A stretch of DNA of 64,000 bases from positions 8,295,001 through 8,359,000 of the forward strand of contig CM057482.1 of NCBI GenBank assembly GCA_030035585.1, given 5' to 3'. Of this stretch, positions 35,190-46,039 are shown one piece after another. Numbering within the stretch: position 1 is the first letter of the stretch; the number at the start of each line of letters is the position of its first letter. Source of the DNA: Dugong dugon (lineage: Eukaryota > Chordata > Mammalia > Sirenia > Dugongidae). Below the pieces are notes generated by a model that was not told where the DNA came from, made no database searches, and worked only from the letters and a program-made list of their open reading frames with translations. The position numbers and the translations under genes are program-made.

Positions 35190-36154
35190 GTCACACGTTC
35201 TTCCAGGTTTGACTGGGAAACACTGAATATATATATTTTTCTATTGTATCTATTTTTGTAAACAGCCTCAATTTATTTTAATGAGTGTAAAGAATATAAA
35301 AAAATTTCAAATCACCGTTTAATTGGCGCCATTCTTCCCCTTTGACTTGTAAGAGGGGGAAAATAGGAGAAGAGCTGGGAGGTAGACTCCAGAGGACTCA
35401 GATGGATGGGTGATTCGTTGAGCTGTCCCGGCAGCCTTCAGTGAACAGTCAATTGCTGGAGACTTCTTAGTGGTCCGACAGAAAGCGGCAGTCTGTTCCA
35501 CACACGTGCCAGCAATTAATTTATCCTTCCAGACTCTGTCTTTATCTGTGAAATGGGGAAGCAAAAAGGAAAAAAAAAAAATCTGTTTTATTATCTAACC
35601 TGTTGAGCAAACCCAATGAGAAGACATGTATGTGAAAGTGCCGTGGGCCATTCTGTGCTGGGTGGGCATTAGGGACAGCATCTCATGCTTGTTGCAGTAG
35701 TAAGTGCCATGGGCCATTTGGTGCTGGGTGGGCATTAGGGAATAGTGACTTCAGCCCAGGGGGCTGGTGCTGGAGTCGAGGCGAGGGGATTGATCCCTGC
35801 GGCTGGGCTGGTTTGAGAGTCTAGATTAGAAGCAGAGCTTGATCTGGACCTTGAAGGTCGAGTAATAATGACAAACTGGAGAGGAGGGTGGTGCCTTTCA
35901 GACAGGCGAAAATCATCGGGCGGTTTTGCAAGGATTGGAAACGCAGCAGTTTAAATGAGATGTGGGAGATGGAGTGTGGGCAGATGAGGCTAGGAGGTGG
36001 ATGGAGGCCCTGGCTTAGGCAAAGGAGTTTGAACCTGATCACCCGCACATTTCAAAATGTGGTGTGTGCTTTAAAAATGAGTTCTAAGCAAAATTATAAA
36101 GCAGTAAAAAACACGGCTGTCTGCTCTCCTTCCTTTTAGCTGGTTTGCTTCCCA
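35190..36154. other. Unrecognised, with a short direct duplication
   Basis: Two copies about 66 bp apart (from 35636 and from 35702) share most of about 38 bp, including tgctgggtgggcattaggga. Nothing else recognised. Confidence 0.6.
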
Positions 36155-37215
36155 CATGGCCCTGCACACCGCCCCCGGCGTGGCCCTGCTTGCTGTACCC
36201 CCCGTGTATCCCTCCCCCGGGTGTCTCCCCCCACACATGGGCCCACTTGCTGCCCCCCTGTGTGTCCCCCTCGGGTGTCCCCCCAACATGGCCCTGCTCA
36301 CTGTCCCCCACCTGTTGCCCCCCAGTGTCCCCCACACACATGGCCCTGCTCACTGACCTCCCCACGTGTCCCTCTCTTGGGTGTCTCCCCCGACACATGA
36401 GCCCACTTGCTGCCTCCCCGTGTGTCCCCCCTCCAGTGACTCCCCCCACATATGGCTCTGCTCGCTGCCCTCCCCGGGTGTTCCCCCTGCCAGGTGTCCC
36501 CTCCCACACACGGCCCTGCTCGCTGCCCACCACAGCATGTCCCTCCCTTGAGTGTCTCTCCCCACATGGCCCCGCTCGCTGTCCCCTCTGCGTGCCCCTA
36601 TCCTGGGTCCCGCGCCCCCCCCAAGTGTCCCTGCTCACTGCCTCCCTGTGTGCCCCTCTCCCAGGTCCCCCCCACATATCCCTGCACGCTGCGCCACTGT
36701 GTGCCCCTCTCCTGGGTCCCACCCCCCACGTGTCCCTGCTCACTGCCCCCCCATGTGCCCTTCTCCCGGGTCCCCCCCACATGTCCCTGCTCTCTGCCCT
36801 GTCACATGCCCCTCTCCCGGGTCCCCCCCACGTGTCCCTGCCGACTGCCCTCCCACGTGCCCCTCTCCCGGGTCTCCCCCCATGTGTCCCTGCACGCTGC
36901 CCCCCCCGTGTGCCCCTCTTCTGGGTCCCACCCCCCATGTGTCCCTGCTCACTGCCCCCCCCACGTGCCCCGCTCCCAGGTCCCCCCCCATGTGTCCCTG
37001 CTTGCTGCCCCCCTGTGTGCCCCTCTCCTGGGTCCCCCCCCACATGTCCCTGCTCATTGCCCCCGCCATGTGCCCCTCTCCCGTTCTCCCCCCAACGTGT
37101 CCCTGCTCTCTGCCCCGCCACATGCCCCTCTCCCGGGTACCCCCCACGTGTCCCTGCCGACTGCCCCCCCCACATGCCCCTCTCCCGGGTCCCCCCCACC
37201 ACGTGTCCCTCCTCA
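36155..37215. repeat. C-rich minisatellite, about 20 units of roughly 50-56 bp
   Basis: The unit runs gtgtccctgctcactgcccc, then a variable C run, tgtgcccctctcccgggtcc and another C run. Unit starts are visible near 36625, 36675, 36730, 36781, 36831, 36883, 36939, 36991, 37044, 37097, 37148 and 37202; units before about 36600 are more diverged. The array is strongly strand-asymmetric (C-rich on +, G-rich on -). Lack of stop codons leaves frames of 395 codons on + and 372 on -, both low-complexity translations of the repeat and not genes. Confidence 0.92.
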
Positions 37216-37511
37216 CTGCCCTCTCTCAGCAGCCTGAGTTCTGGATTGGTCTACAGTACACTACCCGTCCGTTCTCAGAATTTCCTGTTATTCACTGAGG
37301 CATTATCTCTAGTAAAGTGCTCACTTGTCTGAATGGTTCTAAAACCAACTATTTTAAGACAGTGATGGGTGATAAACACAAATATCCACTTTCATAGCAG
37401 TGTCTAACTGGGAACAAATCTTTCTGACCCAGTGAGGTACTCAGTGGTGGAATTTGGGGTGCTAGTATCAGGCTGACGTAGGAGCTGACTGGGATGGGGG
37501 TAAGTTGGGGG

Positions 37512-37945
37512 GTATATTAGTTCCCTGGTCCTACTGTAGCAAAATACCACAAAGTGGGTGGCCTGTGAGAAACAGAAATTTAATTGATCATCTTACAGTT
37601 TGGGAGGTTAGAAGTCCAGGGTGTCCGCAGGGCCATGCTCCCTCCGAAGGCTCTAGGGGGGGACCCTTCTTCGTCTCTCCCAGCTTCTGGTGGCGCCAGG
37701 CTTCCTTGGCTTGCAGTTGTGGCATCCGTCCATCATCACGTGATTGTCTTCCCTCTGTCTGTCTGTGTATCTTCTCCTTTTTCATAAGGACTCGCTCAGG
37801 TTGGGTGAGGACCCACTATACTCCAGTATGTCTCTCCTTAACTGATGACGTCTTCAGAGACCCTGTTTCCAAACAAGGTTACATTCATAGATAATGGGGT
37901 GTAGAACTTCAGCATTTCTTTTTGGGGGACACAGTTCAGCCATAC
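37512..37945 (-). mobile_element. MLT1-type solo LTR, minus strand
   Basis: Reads in reverse to the 9673 element: tatattagttccctggtcct, accacaaagtgggtggcc, agaccctgtttccaaacaag and tttttgggggacacagttca. Confidence 0.75.
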
Positions 37946-39482
37946 TGGAGCGGTCCTCACAGAGGTCTACGCGTGCCACGTGCATAGCCATCTCTGTTCA
38001 TCGTGGTGGTTTCCTCAGCTAGAACCGGAAAACATTATCAAAGGTCTTTTCCAGCATCCTGTGTTCCCTGTTGTATGTGCCATGTTGTTTCCCTTAGTGG
38101 AGGTAGACATGCTGACTCGTCCCTCCATTCATACATTAAATAAACGTGCATCAAGCCTGTCTCCGTGGCAGGCACTTTATGGTGCGCAGTAGACATGGTC
38201 CCTGTCTTCGGGAAGTTTCCAATCCCGTACTGATCTGACTTTGGTTCTTTTCTGTGGGCGATCATCTTGCATTTGCCAAAATGGAGACCTTCATCTTGTA
38301 AGCCATGAGGTTAAGCCTTTGTAGTCGCTGGGTCAGCTTGTTGGTGAGTAGAAATAGTTTAGCATGCTTGGACATTTGGCCTCTGTTGATCCTTTTGTCG
38401 TGATGTTAGCGTGGATAATTCCTAATGACTAATTTAGAGAAAAAAAATCTGTTTAAATCTTTCTATGGAGTACATATTAATACACCAATATTTATTGAGC
38501 ATCTACTGTGTGCTGGACATTGTGTTAGGGCCTCTCAATTAAAAGATGACTATAATAGGGCAGTCCTTGCTCTCCGAGTCCAGTGGGGGAAGGGAATTTC
38601 TAATGGTGAATTTATTCCTAATACTGTCATGTTGTAGAGCTTATTGCTGGTGTGTGGGGACAGGCAGGAGTACACAGTGGTTGTCCTGTGGATTAGGGGG
38701 AACAATTAGGGATATTCAGGCTTGAATTTTTATTGACCGACCAGCCTGGCCTGCTGCTAAGTTCACACCTGTGTGGTGGATGATCATTTCTCCTATGCTC
38801 TTTTACCACTTGAGCTTTTAATGATGGTTATTTCTAGTTGAAGTATTCAAACAATAGACATGACCTCTTATGCCACTGTGAAAGAAAACTAAAGCGTGAT
38901 CCTCATGTGAATGTTCTCGCTGGTGTTCTGGTGTCTTCCCTCTCGTTACAAAGGGGAGCATGGTCCTCCCTGTCCTTTTGTAAGTGGGCTTTTAATAGCC
39001 ACATTTAAAAATCACATCAGCCAGGTTCACTTACTGTTTTCCTGAGCTTAGTATTGGATGTAGCTCCCACACGGTGTGGATGTGGGCGGCCGGGGGAGAC
39101 TCTCAGCTCAGGCTGTGCTCCCTGAGTTCTCACCACTTGGGAAGAGATGTGAGGGGCCCAGTGTGGAGACAAGATTATCAAAGAGGGCCTGGTAACTCCC
39201 AGAGAACGTAGCTCCCTGATAAAGCTAGACTGGAGATGAGTCCAAAGTGGGACATGCTGCTCCCTCCCCTCCTTGAATTTAAGCAGCTGGCTCCCAGGAA
39301 AGGGTTGACATGACCTACGTTCCTAGATGCTGACAGAGTAGACACCTGTCTATGCCTGATCTGCTCACTGTATGGAGGCTCGATATTCAAGGGGAACCCT
39401 AATGCCCCTGAGCACAGATAGTCCAGAGAGCAAGACTGAGGGTGAGGCTCTGGCTTTTGCTTTTGAGGTGCCTATGAATCGC
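37946..39482. other. Mostly unrecognised, L2-like ends
   Basis: 38130-38220 and 38478-38640 (aatatttattgagcatctac, tgtgtgctggacattgtgtt) resemble L2 3' ends. The rest is unrecognised. Confidence 0.45.
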
Positions 39483-39667
39483 TTGGAGCCCTGGTGGCAC
39501 AGTGGTTAAGAGCTATGGCTGCTAACCAAAAGACTGGCAGTTTGAATCCACCAGCTGCTCCTTGAAAACCCTATGGGGCACCTCTACTCTGTCCTGTGGG
39601 GTCACTATGAGTCAGAATCGACTCGATGGCAACGGGTTTGGTTTCTCGTTTTTTTTTTTTTTTTTTT
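39483..39667 (+). repeat. AfroSINE (type 1) with long T run
   Basis: Head ggagccctggtggcacagtg, 3' end tcgactcgatggcaacgggt, followed by about 19 T (39649-39667). Confidence 0.92.
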
Positions 39668-40445
39668 ACGTGAGTCGCTCTGACCTAGTTGCAATGGGTG
39701 TTACCTGTCAGAGCAGCTCCTCTTCCTCCCTTGAAGCAGTAGGTAAGGGGTGGAGAGAAGGGGCTGTTCTCTCCCAGGCATTTCTTTGAGAGAGCAGAAT
39801 TGTTCCCAGAAGGTTGAGATGTAAACATAGATGAATGATAGCTTTATAGCGGTCCACATTTCATGCTGCTGGTCGGCTACATGATGCATGCTGTTACCAG
39901 ACAGGGCTGTGTATTACCTGCTGAGACAAGAAGCAGGTGTAAGGGGGGAAGACTGCATAGCCGTCCACAGTGGGTGCAGAGGTCTTTCAGTGGCCACGGT
40001 AGAGAGTCAGTGGCTGGAGGTGGAGGGAGGAATGGGGGATGGAGGTCAGCCCTCACTCTCCTGACACCCAGGGCCCCACTGAGGTGCGGTGACCTGGCCC
40101 TGTGTCCTGCCAGCCTGACACAGCACCTGTGCCCACAGGAGAGTGTGCAGAGTACCCATGTACACCACCCATGTGTTGTCCTGACCAGACTCCATTGATA
40201 GCCCCCAGGGCAAGGGCCAGTAGTGATACCAGCCCTTCCCAGAGGGTAAGTTCCTTTCCTCCTGAGCCCCTGGACTGCGGGAATCACAAGGACTGCCGGG
40301 AAACAGTCCAGGTTCCAGGAAGTACCTGCTCTGCAGGCTTCCCAGCTTCACAGCTCATTCCTCAGACAGTTTTATGTTTGGGAAAAGTATGTTGTATGAC
40401 TTGAATAAGGATGAACACAGAGGTTGTATCGTAAATAACCCATAT
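39668..40445. other. No recognised feature
   Basis: Open frames of 100-136 codons on both strands at 39863-40404 overlap each other and have no recognisable protein content. Confidence 0.4.
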
Positions 40446-40561
40446 GCCCATTGCCATCGAGTTGGTTCCAACTCATAGCCACCCTGTAGGGCAGAGTAGA
40501 ACTGCCCGATAGGATTTCCAGGGAGTGGCTGGATGCTTAACCACTGCATCACCAGGGTTCC
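40446..40561 (-). repeat. AfroSINE (type 1), internally deleted
   Basis: cccattgccatcgagttggt to accactgcatcaccagggtt, with part of the tRNA-like head missing. Confidence 0.85.
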
Positions 40562-42429
40562 GTAGTGAATTAACGGTTACTAAAAAGTGACCCCCATATA
40601 GACAGGAATCCTGTCTGTCTTCCCTCCCTAATGCCTGTTACAGTGCTTACTACATAATAAATGCAAAATAAATAGTAAAACAACTTTTGCAGCTCAGATG
40701 GTGGCTGAGTACAGTATGCCGTTCTCAGCGTTTCTTCAACCCCCATGACTAATAATAAAAAACACACGGTGCTCTCCATGTGCCTTTGACACACATTCAC
40801 TCGTTTAAGTCTCCAACAGCCTCATGGGTAGATCCATTATCATCCCTGTTTCACAGAGGAAGAGACTGAGCAGAGAAGAGATAAGTAACCAGCTCAGGGT
40901 CACTGCTGGTAAGGGGAGGGGTTGGAGCGCCTCCTGGCCCTCACAGAACAGGGCTGATATCCAAGGGGTAGGTGCTCGTCTCGACCAGCAATGGTCATTT
41001 ATTTCTGAGAGGAGGAGATTGGCTGGAGCTGGCCTTGTTGTCCCCGCGGGGACTGCGCTTGGCCTGGGCAGCCTGCACTGCTGCCACCGTGCTGGGCTAT
41101 TTAGAGCTCCTGGGGACTGAACAAGGGTTATGTTAAAAGGAGAAGGTCTGGGTTTCACCACGGGCATGGTTGGCACACCATCCACAGTGGATGCCACAGA
41201 AGGGTTTCTGTGCTGATCCAGACTGCCTTCACACATGTAGTCAGGGCAAAGGGAGGCAGAGTGGGAAGAGATTATGAAAAGGGAGAATAATGCATGTCTT
41301 ATGAGTTTATACCCTATATTTTTACCAAAAAAAGACCAAAGATCCAGTAAGATAGTATACATTAAAACTGGGGTAAAAGAAATAACAACCATAGGCTCAC
41401 AAAATCGTGCACAAATTTGGCTTTGAGTTCTCCTGAAGCCCACCTGGGAAAGGCCACCTGCTCCGCTCTCCTAGGCTCAGCCTGCACCGCGCAAGCCTTG
41501 AGAGGCAGGAGTTAGCAAAGGGGTGAGATACAGAGAGAGGAGGCAGGCTCAGCACGGGTTGTGCTGATAGTGTGCTGCCCTGAAACCATCACGAGGGAAG
41601 AGTGAGTGTGGATCTTCACCAGCGTGTGTTCTCTGAGCCAGCTTGTTTTCTCAAGAATTTCAGTGGATGTATAGTGAGAGTTCTCTCAGGTGTGGAAAAT
41701 ACATATTCCTCTGTAGCTGATGCTTCTAAATTGCCATGTACTTTAATCCTTCCTTCTTTTTGCCACAAGGTAAGTCAGGTAGTTAATTCCAACAGGTGTC
41801 CGTTTTGCAAGTGTCTTGTTCCATTGTGAGTGGTGCCAGAAGCAGCTCAGTGGTGGATTCCCTTTGGGATAGTGATTAAATCACCATGTCCTTTGATTTC
41901 AGAGCTCACTGAGGTTTTCCTCTGTGGGCGATCATCTTGCATGATAATAATGCAAAGGCCTTGCCTTTATATCGACTTTTGTACTTTATAAAGCATTTTC
42001 ACGTACATAATTTTCATTTTTTAACACTCCTGAGAAGGGAATTGTTAGCTGTGTTCCGTGGATGGGAAGACCGAGTAATGATAAAACAGGGAGGCAGGAG
42101 TAAGAAGAAGAAGCTGGAGCCGTTTCGTCTTAGACCAGTGCACAGTGCCCTTTGCGAATGACTGGGTTGGGTTTGTATTTTTTGTGTCATCTGTTCCCGT
42201 ATGAGGATGTTGATGTTTTTTTTGCAGTAGTGGTTTCTGGATGGTAAAAAAATAGAAAACACGAGCCCAGAGCGCATCTCCGGTGTTCCGGTTCTGTTGA
42301 ACATTTACCCTGAGCTAAGACAGTGGTCTCCACTTAGTGGCTTCCTCGTGAGATATTAGGATGAAGAAACAAGAGCATCTGATGGGAAGAGTTGGCCAAG
42401 CATCAGGTGTCAGCTGCAAGTTCCTTAAA
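40562..42429. other. Mostly unrecognised, MIR-like stretch
   Basis: 40820-40915 resembles inverted MIR (ccattatcatccctgtttca, cagctcagggtcactgctgg). An L2-like tail lies near 40605-40680. The 212-codon minus frame at 40805-41443 runs through the MIR-like stretch and has no recognisable domain. Confidence 0.4.
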
Positions 42430-42560
42430 AAGCTAGTAACTTCCTGCTCTCCATAGGGCAGAAATGGATCCAAAGGTCCAAGGGGTCAGCAGGCCAGGGA
42501 TTGAACCTGGACCACTAACTCCCAGACTAGCGCCCTTTCCATGAACCAAGACACCCCCAG
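42430..42560 (-). repeat. Old tRNA-derived SINE (MIR-like), minus strand
   Basis: The reverse complement has a tRNA-like layout: gtcttggttcatggaaaggg, then a clean B box ccaggttcaatccctggcct. It continues into non-tRNA sequence, so it is a SINE relic and not a tRNA gene. Confidence 0.5.
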
Positions 42561-44010
42561 CTCCTGTCTCTCTGACAGAACCAGGCAGCAGCCACACGGG
42601 CCGGGCCCAGAATGGAGCTCATGTGTAGTGAGATCTTTGTTTCCAGAAAGGGCACTTAGCTTTCTTGGGACTGTCTCTAAGGCCATAATAAGGTGCAAAC
42701 TCTGTCTAGGTGGATACTTCTGTGGGGTTGCCACAATTGGGTGATGATGTACGTTTGATAAAAAGCCTTAAAAGCATAAATCAGCGCTTCTGCCTGTTCT
42801 TCTGCCTTCTTTCCAGCAGACCTCCTCAGGAGAGAGGTCAGAAGCTGCTGTGTCCTCCCCTCTGCTCCTTTTCCCACCTCCCATTCTCTCCTGAACCTGC
42901 AGTTTTTGACGTCCTTCTGGCTCCACCTTGTACTGTCCCCTCTTTTCTCGATTGCAAGAGACCTCCACATGGCCAGATTCAGGAGTTACTGCAGGAGTCC
43001 CAGGCAGTGTGGACTCCCACTACATTCTCTCTTCAGAAAGCCGAGGTCTTAGTCTGAGAAGGGCAGGCTTCCTGCAGGGCCACCTCTGGTGCTTTCTGTT
43101 CCCAGGGAGGAGAGTTGGAATAGACTGGAAGAGATTAACTGTCCCCTTCTCTCTGGTCATCAAGTTCTGTGGCCTTCTGCATTGACTGTCATCCCCAGCC
43201 GTGCTCAAGGATCTCAGAAGTTCAGGAAACCCCTCATCACCAGTCCCAAGGGACAACCAACCCACAGAGCTGTCTGCATCACAGCAAATTTGTCACTTTA
43301 TCTCTAGAGTTTAAATTTTATTGCCCCAAATTGGAGGGGTCGTTGGTTAAATATGGCTGTAAGAAGAGGCACGGGACACCTTGCAGGCTTTAAGAGTCCA
43401 TCATATTGTAGGTGAAAAACTGTCAGATGTTTTCAACTCCTCTGCCATGTCAGCAATCCAGCCACTGCCCGGGCTGTGAGAAGTGAATTTAATTTTGGGC
43501 ACATGCCCAGTAAACATGGCTTTTGTTTGTTGAGCAACATGCCTTGACATTTCTCAGATAAGGTGTATTTTCATATTTATACTGATAGAGTTCATTCAGA
43601 ATGTGAGCAGAGGTCAGAATGACCTCAAAGTTGGGTGGCCTGAATGGCCACTTCATGAAACTATAGGGAAACCTTGCCCTGGACTCAGGAGCATTCATTG
43701 ACAATGCCTTCTGTACTCAGGTGACCCAGTCATCTGCTTGTAGGAAGCCAGCAATCAAACATGCTAGGACACCGAGCCCTGGAGGTCCCGTCTGTCATTT
43801 GGAGCCCTGATCAGCTTGTTATCCTTCCTACCTCTGACCTCTTTACTGGTTCTGAGCACTTGCATTCCTAAGTGGGAGAGAGGTGTGAAGGCATCTGGGG
43901 CCTAGGTAGTAGGGACGGAACCTACTACCTATAGGTTCTCTAATACAAGACAAGAAAGGCATGTGAGTTTGAAATTCCCATGGGTTTATGTTGTCTGTGC
44001 TGCTCTAGAA
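42561..44010. other. No recognised feature
   Basis: About 1.45 kb of noncoding sequence. Overlapping short open frames on both strands around 42677-43393 lack recognisable content. Confidence 0.4.
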
Positions 44011-44407
44011 GGAGCCCTGGTGGCACAGGGGTTACACGCTCAGCTGCTGACCGAGAGGTTGGCAATTCAAACCCACCAGCCACTCTGAGGGAGAAAGATG
44101 TGGCAGTCTGTTCCCATGAAGATTAAAACCAAACCCACTGCCATTGAGTTGATTCTGACTCATAGCGACCCCATAGGGTTTCCAAGGCTGTAAATTTCTA
44201 TGGAAGCAGACTGCCACATCTTTCTCCTGTGGAGCTGCTGGTGGTTTTGAACTGCCAGCCTTTTGAATATCAGCTGAGCACCTTAACCACTGCGCCACCA
44301 GGGCTCCTTCTGTAAAGATTCCCACCTTGGAAAGTCTAGGGGGCAGTTCTACTCTGTCCTATAGGGTTGCGATGAGTCGGAATCAACTTGACGGCAATGG
44401 GTTTTTT
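44011..44407 (+). repeat. AfroSINE (type 1), outer copy of a nested pair
   Basis: Left part 44011-44124 (ggagccctggtggcacaggg to catgaagatt) and right part 44308-44407 (ttctgtaaagattcccacct to caacttgacggcaatgggtt), split by an inverted SINE. Confidence 0.88.
44125..44307 (-). repeat. AfroSINE (type 1), inner copy inserted into another SINE
   Basis: Runs from aaaaccaaacccactgccat to accactgcgccaccagggct. ttcccatgaagatt on the left and ttctgtaaagatt on the right look like a diverged target duplication. Confidence 0.88.
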
Positions 44408-45066
44408 AACGGGTGCTGCTGTAGGATTCATTAGCTACTAACCGTGAAGTGCCTTGTTTTGTTTGCCAGGAGGACAGTCAGCGGTTAAGTCTGCGTTGCA
44501 TCTTGAGGTGTGGGAAAGATAGTGAACCTCCTTTCTGCTGCCATCTTGTTTCCAAGGCATGCATATGATAGAGGCTGGCTCGGCTGAGTGTTGAGGGGGT
44601 GGGGATTCTGACCATGAAGTAGAGCAGGTACTCAAAATAACAAACCATGAGCCACCAACTCAAATGAAATTTACTAAATGGTTAGCCTTACATTTTAAAA
44701 GTAAGACATTTATGAAATAGTTCAAACCTAGCCTAAACCTGGATATTTCCTAAAACCACTGAACTAGAAGGAAAGCAAATATCCTCATAGTCTGTCTGAA
44801 CCAAATAAAAATTGAATTGGTACTTTGTTTGCTTTGAGACCCTGAAACAGTAGGAAGCCGTCTGGCACTCTTAGTGTTTAAAAGTGGCCATTCTGGCCTC
44901 ATTAGTGAGGGCTGTGCACTGGCCTAGCATTGATCCCCCTCTGGATTCGATTCTTTATTAAAATTGCACAAAGCTGATACCACTGGAGCTACTTTATTTG
45001 TGGGGAAATGGAGGCACAGAGTGGCCAGCCTGACTTGCTCAAATTTACACAGTCTGTTAGCGATGG
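44408..45066. other. Mostly unrecognised; MIR-like end
   Basis: 44980-45066 looks like inverted MIR (ggggaaatggaggcacagag, tttacacagtctgttagc) and hosts the truncated SINE that follows. Confidence 0.45.
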
Positions 45067-45143
45067 GGCAGTTCTACTCTGTCCTATAGGGTTGCTATGA
45101 GTCGGAATCGACTTGATGGCAACGGGTTTGGTTTTTTGGTTTG
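45067..45143 (+). repeat. AfroSINE, 5'-truncated copy with target duplication
   Basis: Only the 3' half is present (ggcagttctactctgtccta to cgacttgatggcaacgggtt plus tail). Flanked by gttagcgatgg (45056-45066) and gttagtgatgg (45144-45154). Confidence 0.85.
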
Positions 45144-45397
45144 GTTAGTGATGGAGCTGGGCCTAGAAACCAGGGGTTCTGGTATGTGGTGTGGTAGGGC
45201 TCTCTTGCTATGAGGGTACCTAAGGGGACACTCATGATTCTTCCCGGCCCCTGATGCTGATGGAGAGGGAGCCCAGGGAGGCTGTGGCTGCTGACCAAAG
45301 CATCTTCAAGAAACAGTCACGGACGGCCAAGGCTCTCTGCCTCTGTCTCACCTTGAAGATATTAATCTGGGGAATTCCACTTCCTAGGACCCTTTAG

Positions 45398-45564
45398 AGT
45401 CCCTGGGTGGTGCAAACAGTTAACACAGTCAGCTGCTAACTGAGAGGTGGGAGGTTTGAGTTCACCCAGAGGCACCTTAGAAGAAAGATCTGGTGATCTA
45501 CTTCCAAATAATCAGCCATTGAAATCCCTGTGGAGCACAGTTCTACTCCACAGCAACTGGGTTA
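45398..45564 (+). repeat. AfroSINE (type 2), near the TLN2 start exon
   Basis: Head gagtccctgggtggtgcaaa, 3' part ggagcacagttctactccac, ending about 300 bp upstream of the 3' splice site at 45867. Confidence 0.9.
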
Positions 45565-45867
45565 TTTTAGGGCCCCCTTTAGGAAACCCCAGGTAGGGAG
45601 AGAGGGCTGTTGGGAGGGGAGGCTTGGTGAACAGGTGAGACTCCTTCCTCCGGAAGGATTCTGCTTGCCTCCCCTTAGACTGTATGCTGCTGTCCTCCTT
45701 TTCATTTCTCAAAACCTATTATTAAAATCCATCTTTATCTGGAAGCATTCTCTTTAACTGCTGCTTTATTCTCTTTCAATTTTTAAAGCTGATTCAGAGT
45801 CCATTGTGTTTTCCTCAGGACAAGTGATTGTCAAGAGTATCAGGATTTGTCTCTTGGTGTTTTCCAG

Positions 45868-45903
45868 GGATTCTAAGTGAGAGCCTTCAAATCATCCAGA
45901 AAG
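45868..45903 (+). other. TLN2: 5' UTR part of the first coding exon of TLN2
   Basis: The exon starts after a pyrimidine-rich tract ending in ttttccag (AG at 45866-45867), so it is an internal exon with a 3' splice site. At least one noncoding exon must lie upstream, which I could not place. The 36 untranslated bases contain an in-frame TAA at 45874-45876, which rules out an N-terminal extension through this exon. The start context is A at -3 and G at +4, a strong Kozak match. Confidence 0.85.
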
Positions 45904-46039
45904 ATGGTGGCCCTGTCCTTAAAGATTTGTGTCCGCCACTGCAACGTGGTGAAGACCATGCAGTTTGAACCGTCCACAGCCGTGTACGATGCCTGCCGAG
46001 TCATTCGCGAGCGGGTGCCCGAGGCACAGACTGGCCAAG
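45904..46039 (+). CDS. TLN2: Talin-2, coding exon 1 (residues 1-45)
   Basis: Talin-2 is a large cytoskeletal adaptor linking the cytoplasmic tails of beta integrins to F-actin and vinculin at focal adhesions and muscle attachment sites. This exon begins at the ATG and encodes 45 residues plus one base of the next codon, ending at caag|gtaggt. The peptide starts MVALSLKICVRHCNVVKTMQ and continues FEPSTAVYDACRVIRERVPE. This is the ubiquitin-like F0 subdomain of the talin head, which binds Rap1 in talin-1. The KICVRHCNVV stretch is two residues longer than the matching talin-1 stretch and is the best evidence in this exon for talin-2. The frame is open with no damage. Length and phase (1) match the known talin gene structure as I remember it. 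Confidence 0.95.

Larger units (their letters stand above)
1..45867 (+). other. Region upstream of the first TLN2 coding exon, probably 5' intron
   Basis: No coding exon of any recognised protein was seen on either strand. The first coding exon of TLN2 has an upstream 3' splice site, so at least the nearer part must be TLN2 intron. Any noncoding 5' exon in here is invisible to me without transcript data. Confidence 0.6.

Noticed and set aside
36084-37332. Long open frames of 372 and 395 codons on opposite strands
   Set aside because: Both are translations of the C-rich minisatellite. The repeat unit happens to lack stops in several frames and the peptides are low-complexity. There are no splice or start signals and no known domain.
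40805-41443. 212-codon open frame on the minus strand
   Set aside because: Runs through a MIR-like stretch, contains no recognisable domain, and overlaps open frames on the other strand.
42482-42558. Possible tRNA gene on the minus strand
   Set aside because: The B box is good, but the acceptor and anticodon arms do not pair well and the sequence continues into SINE-like sequence.
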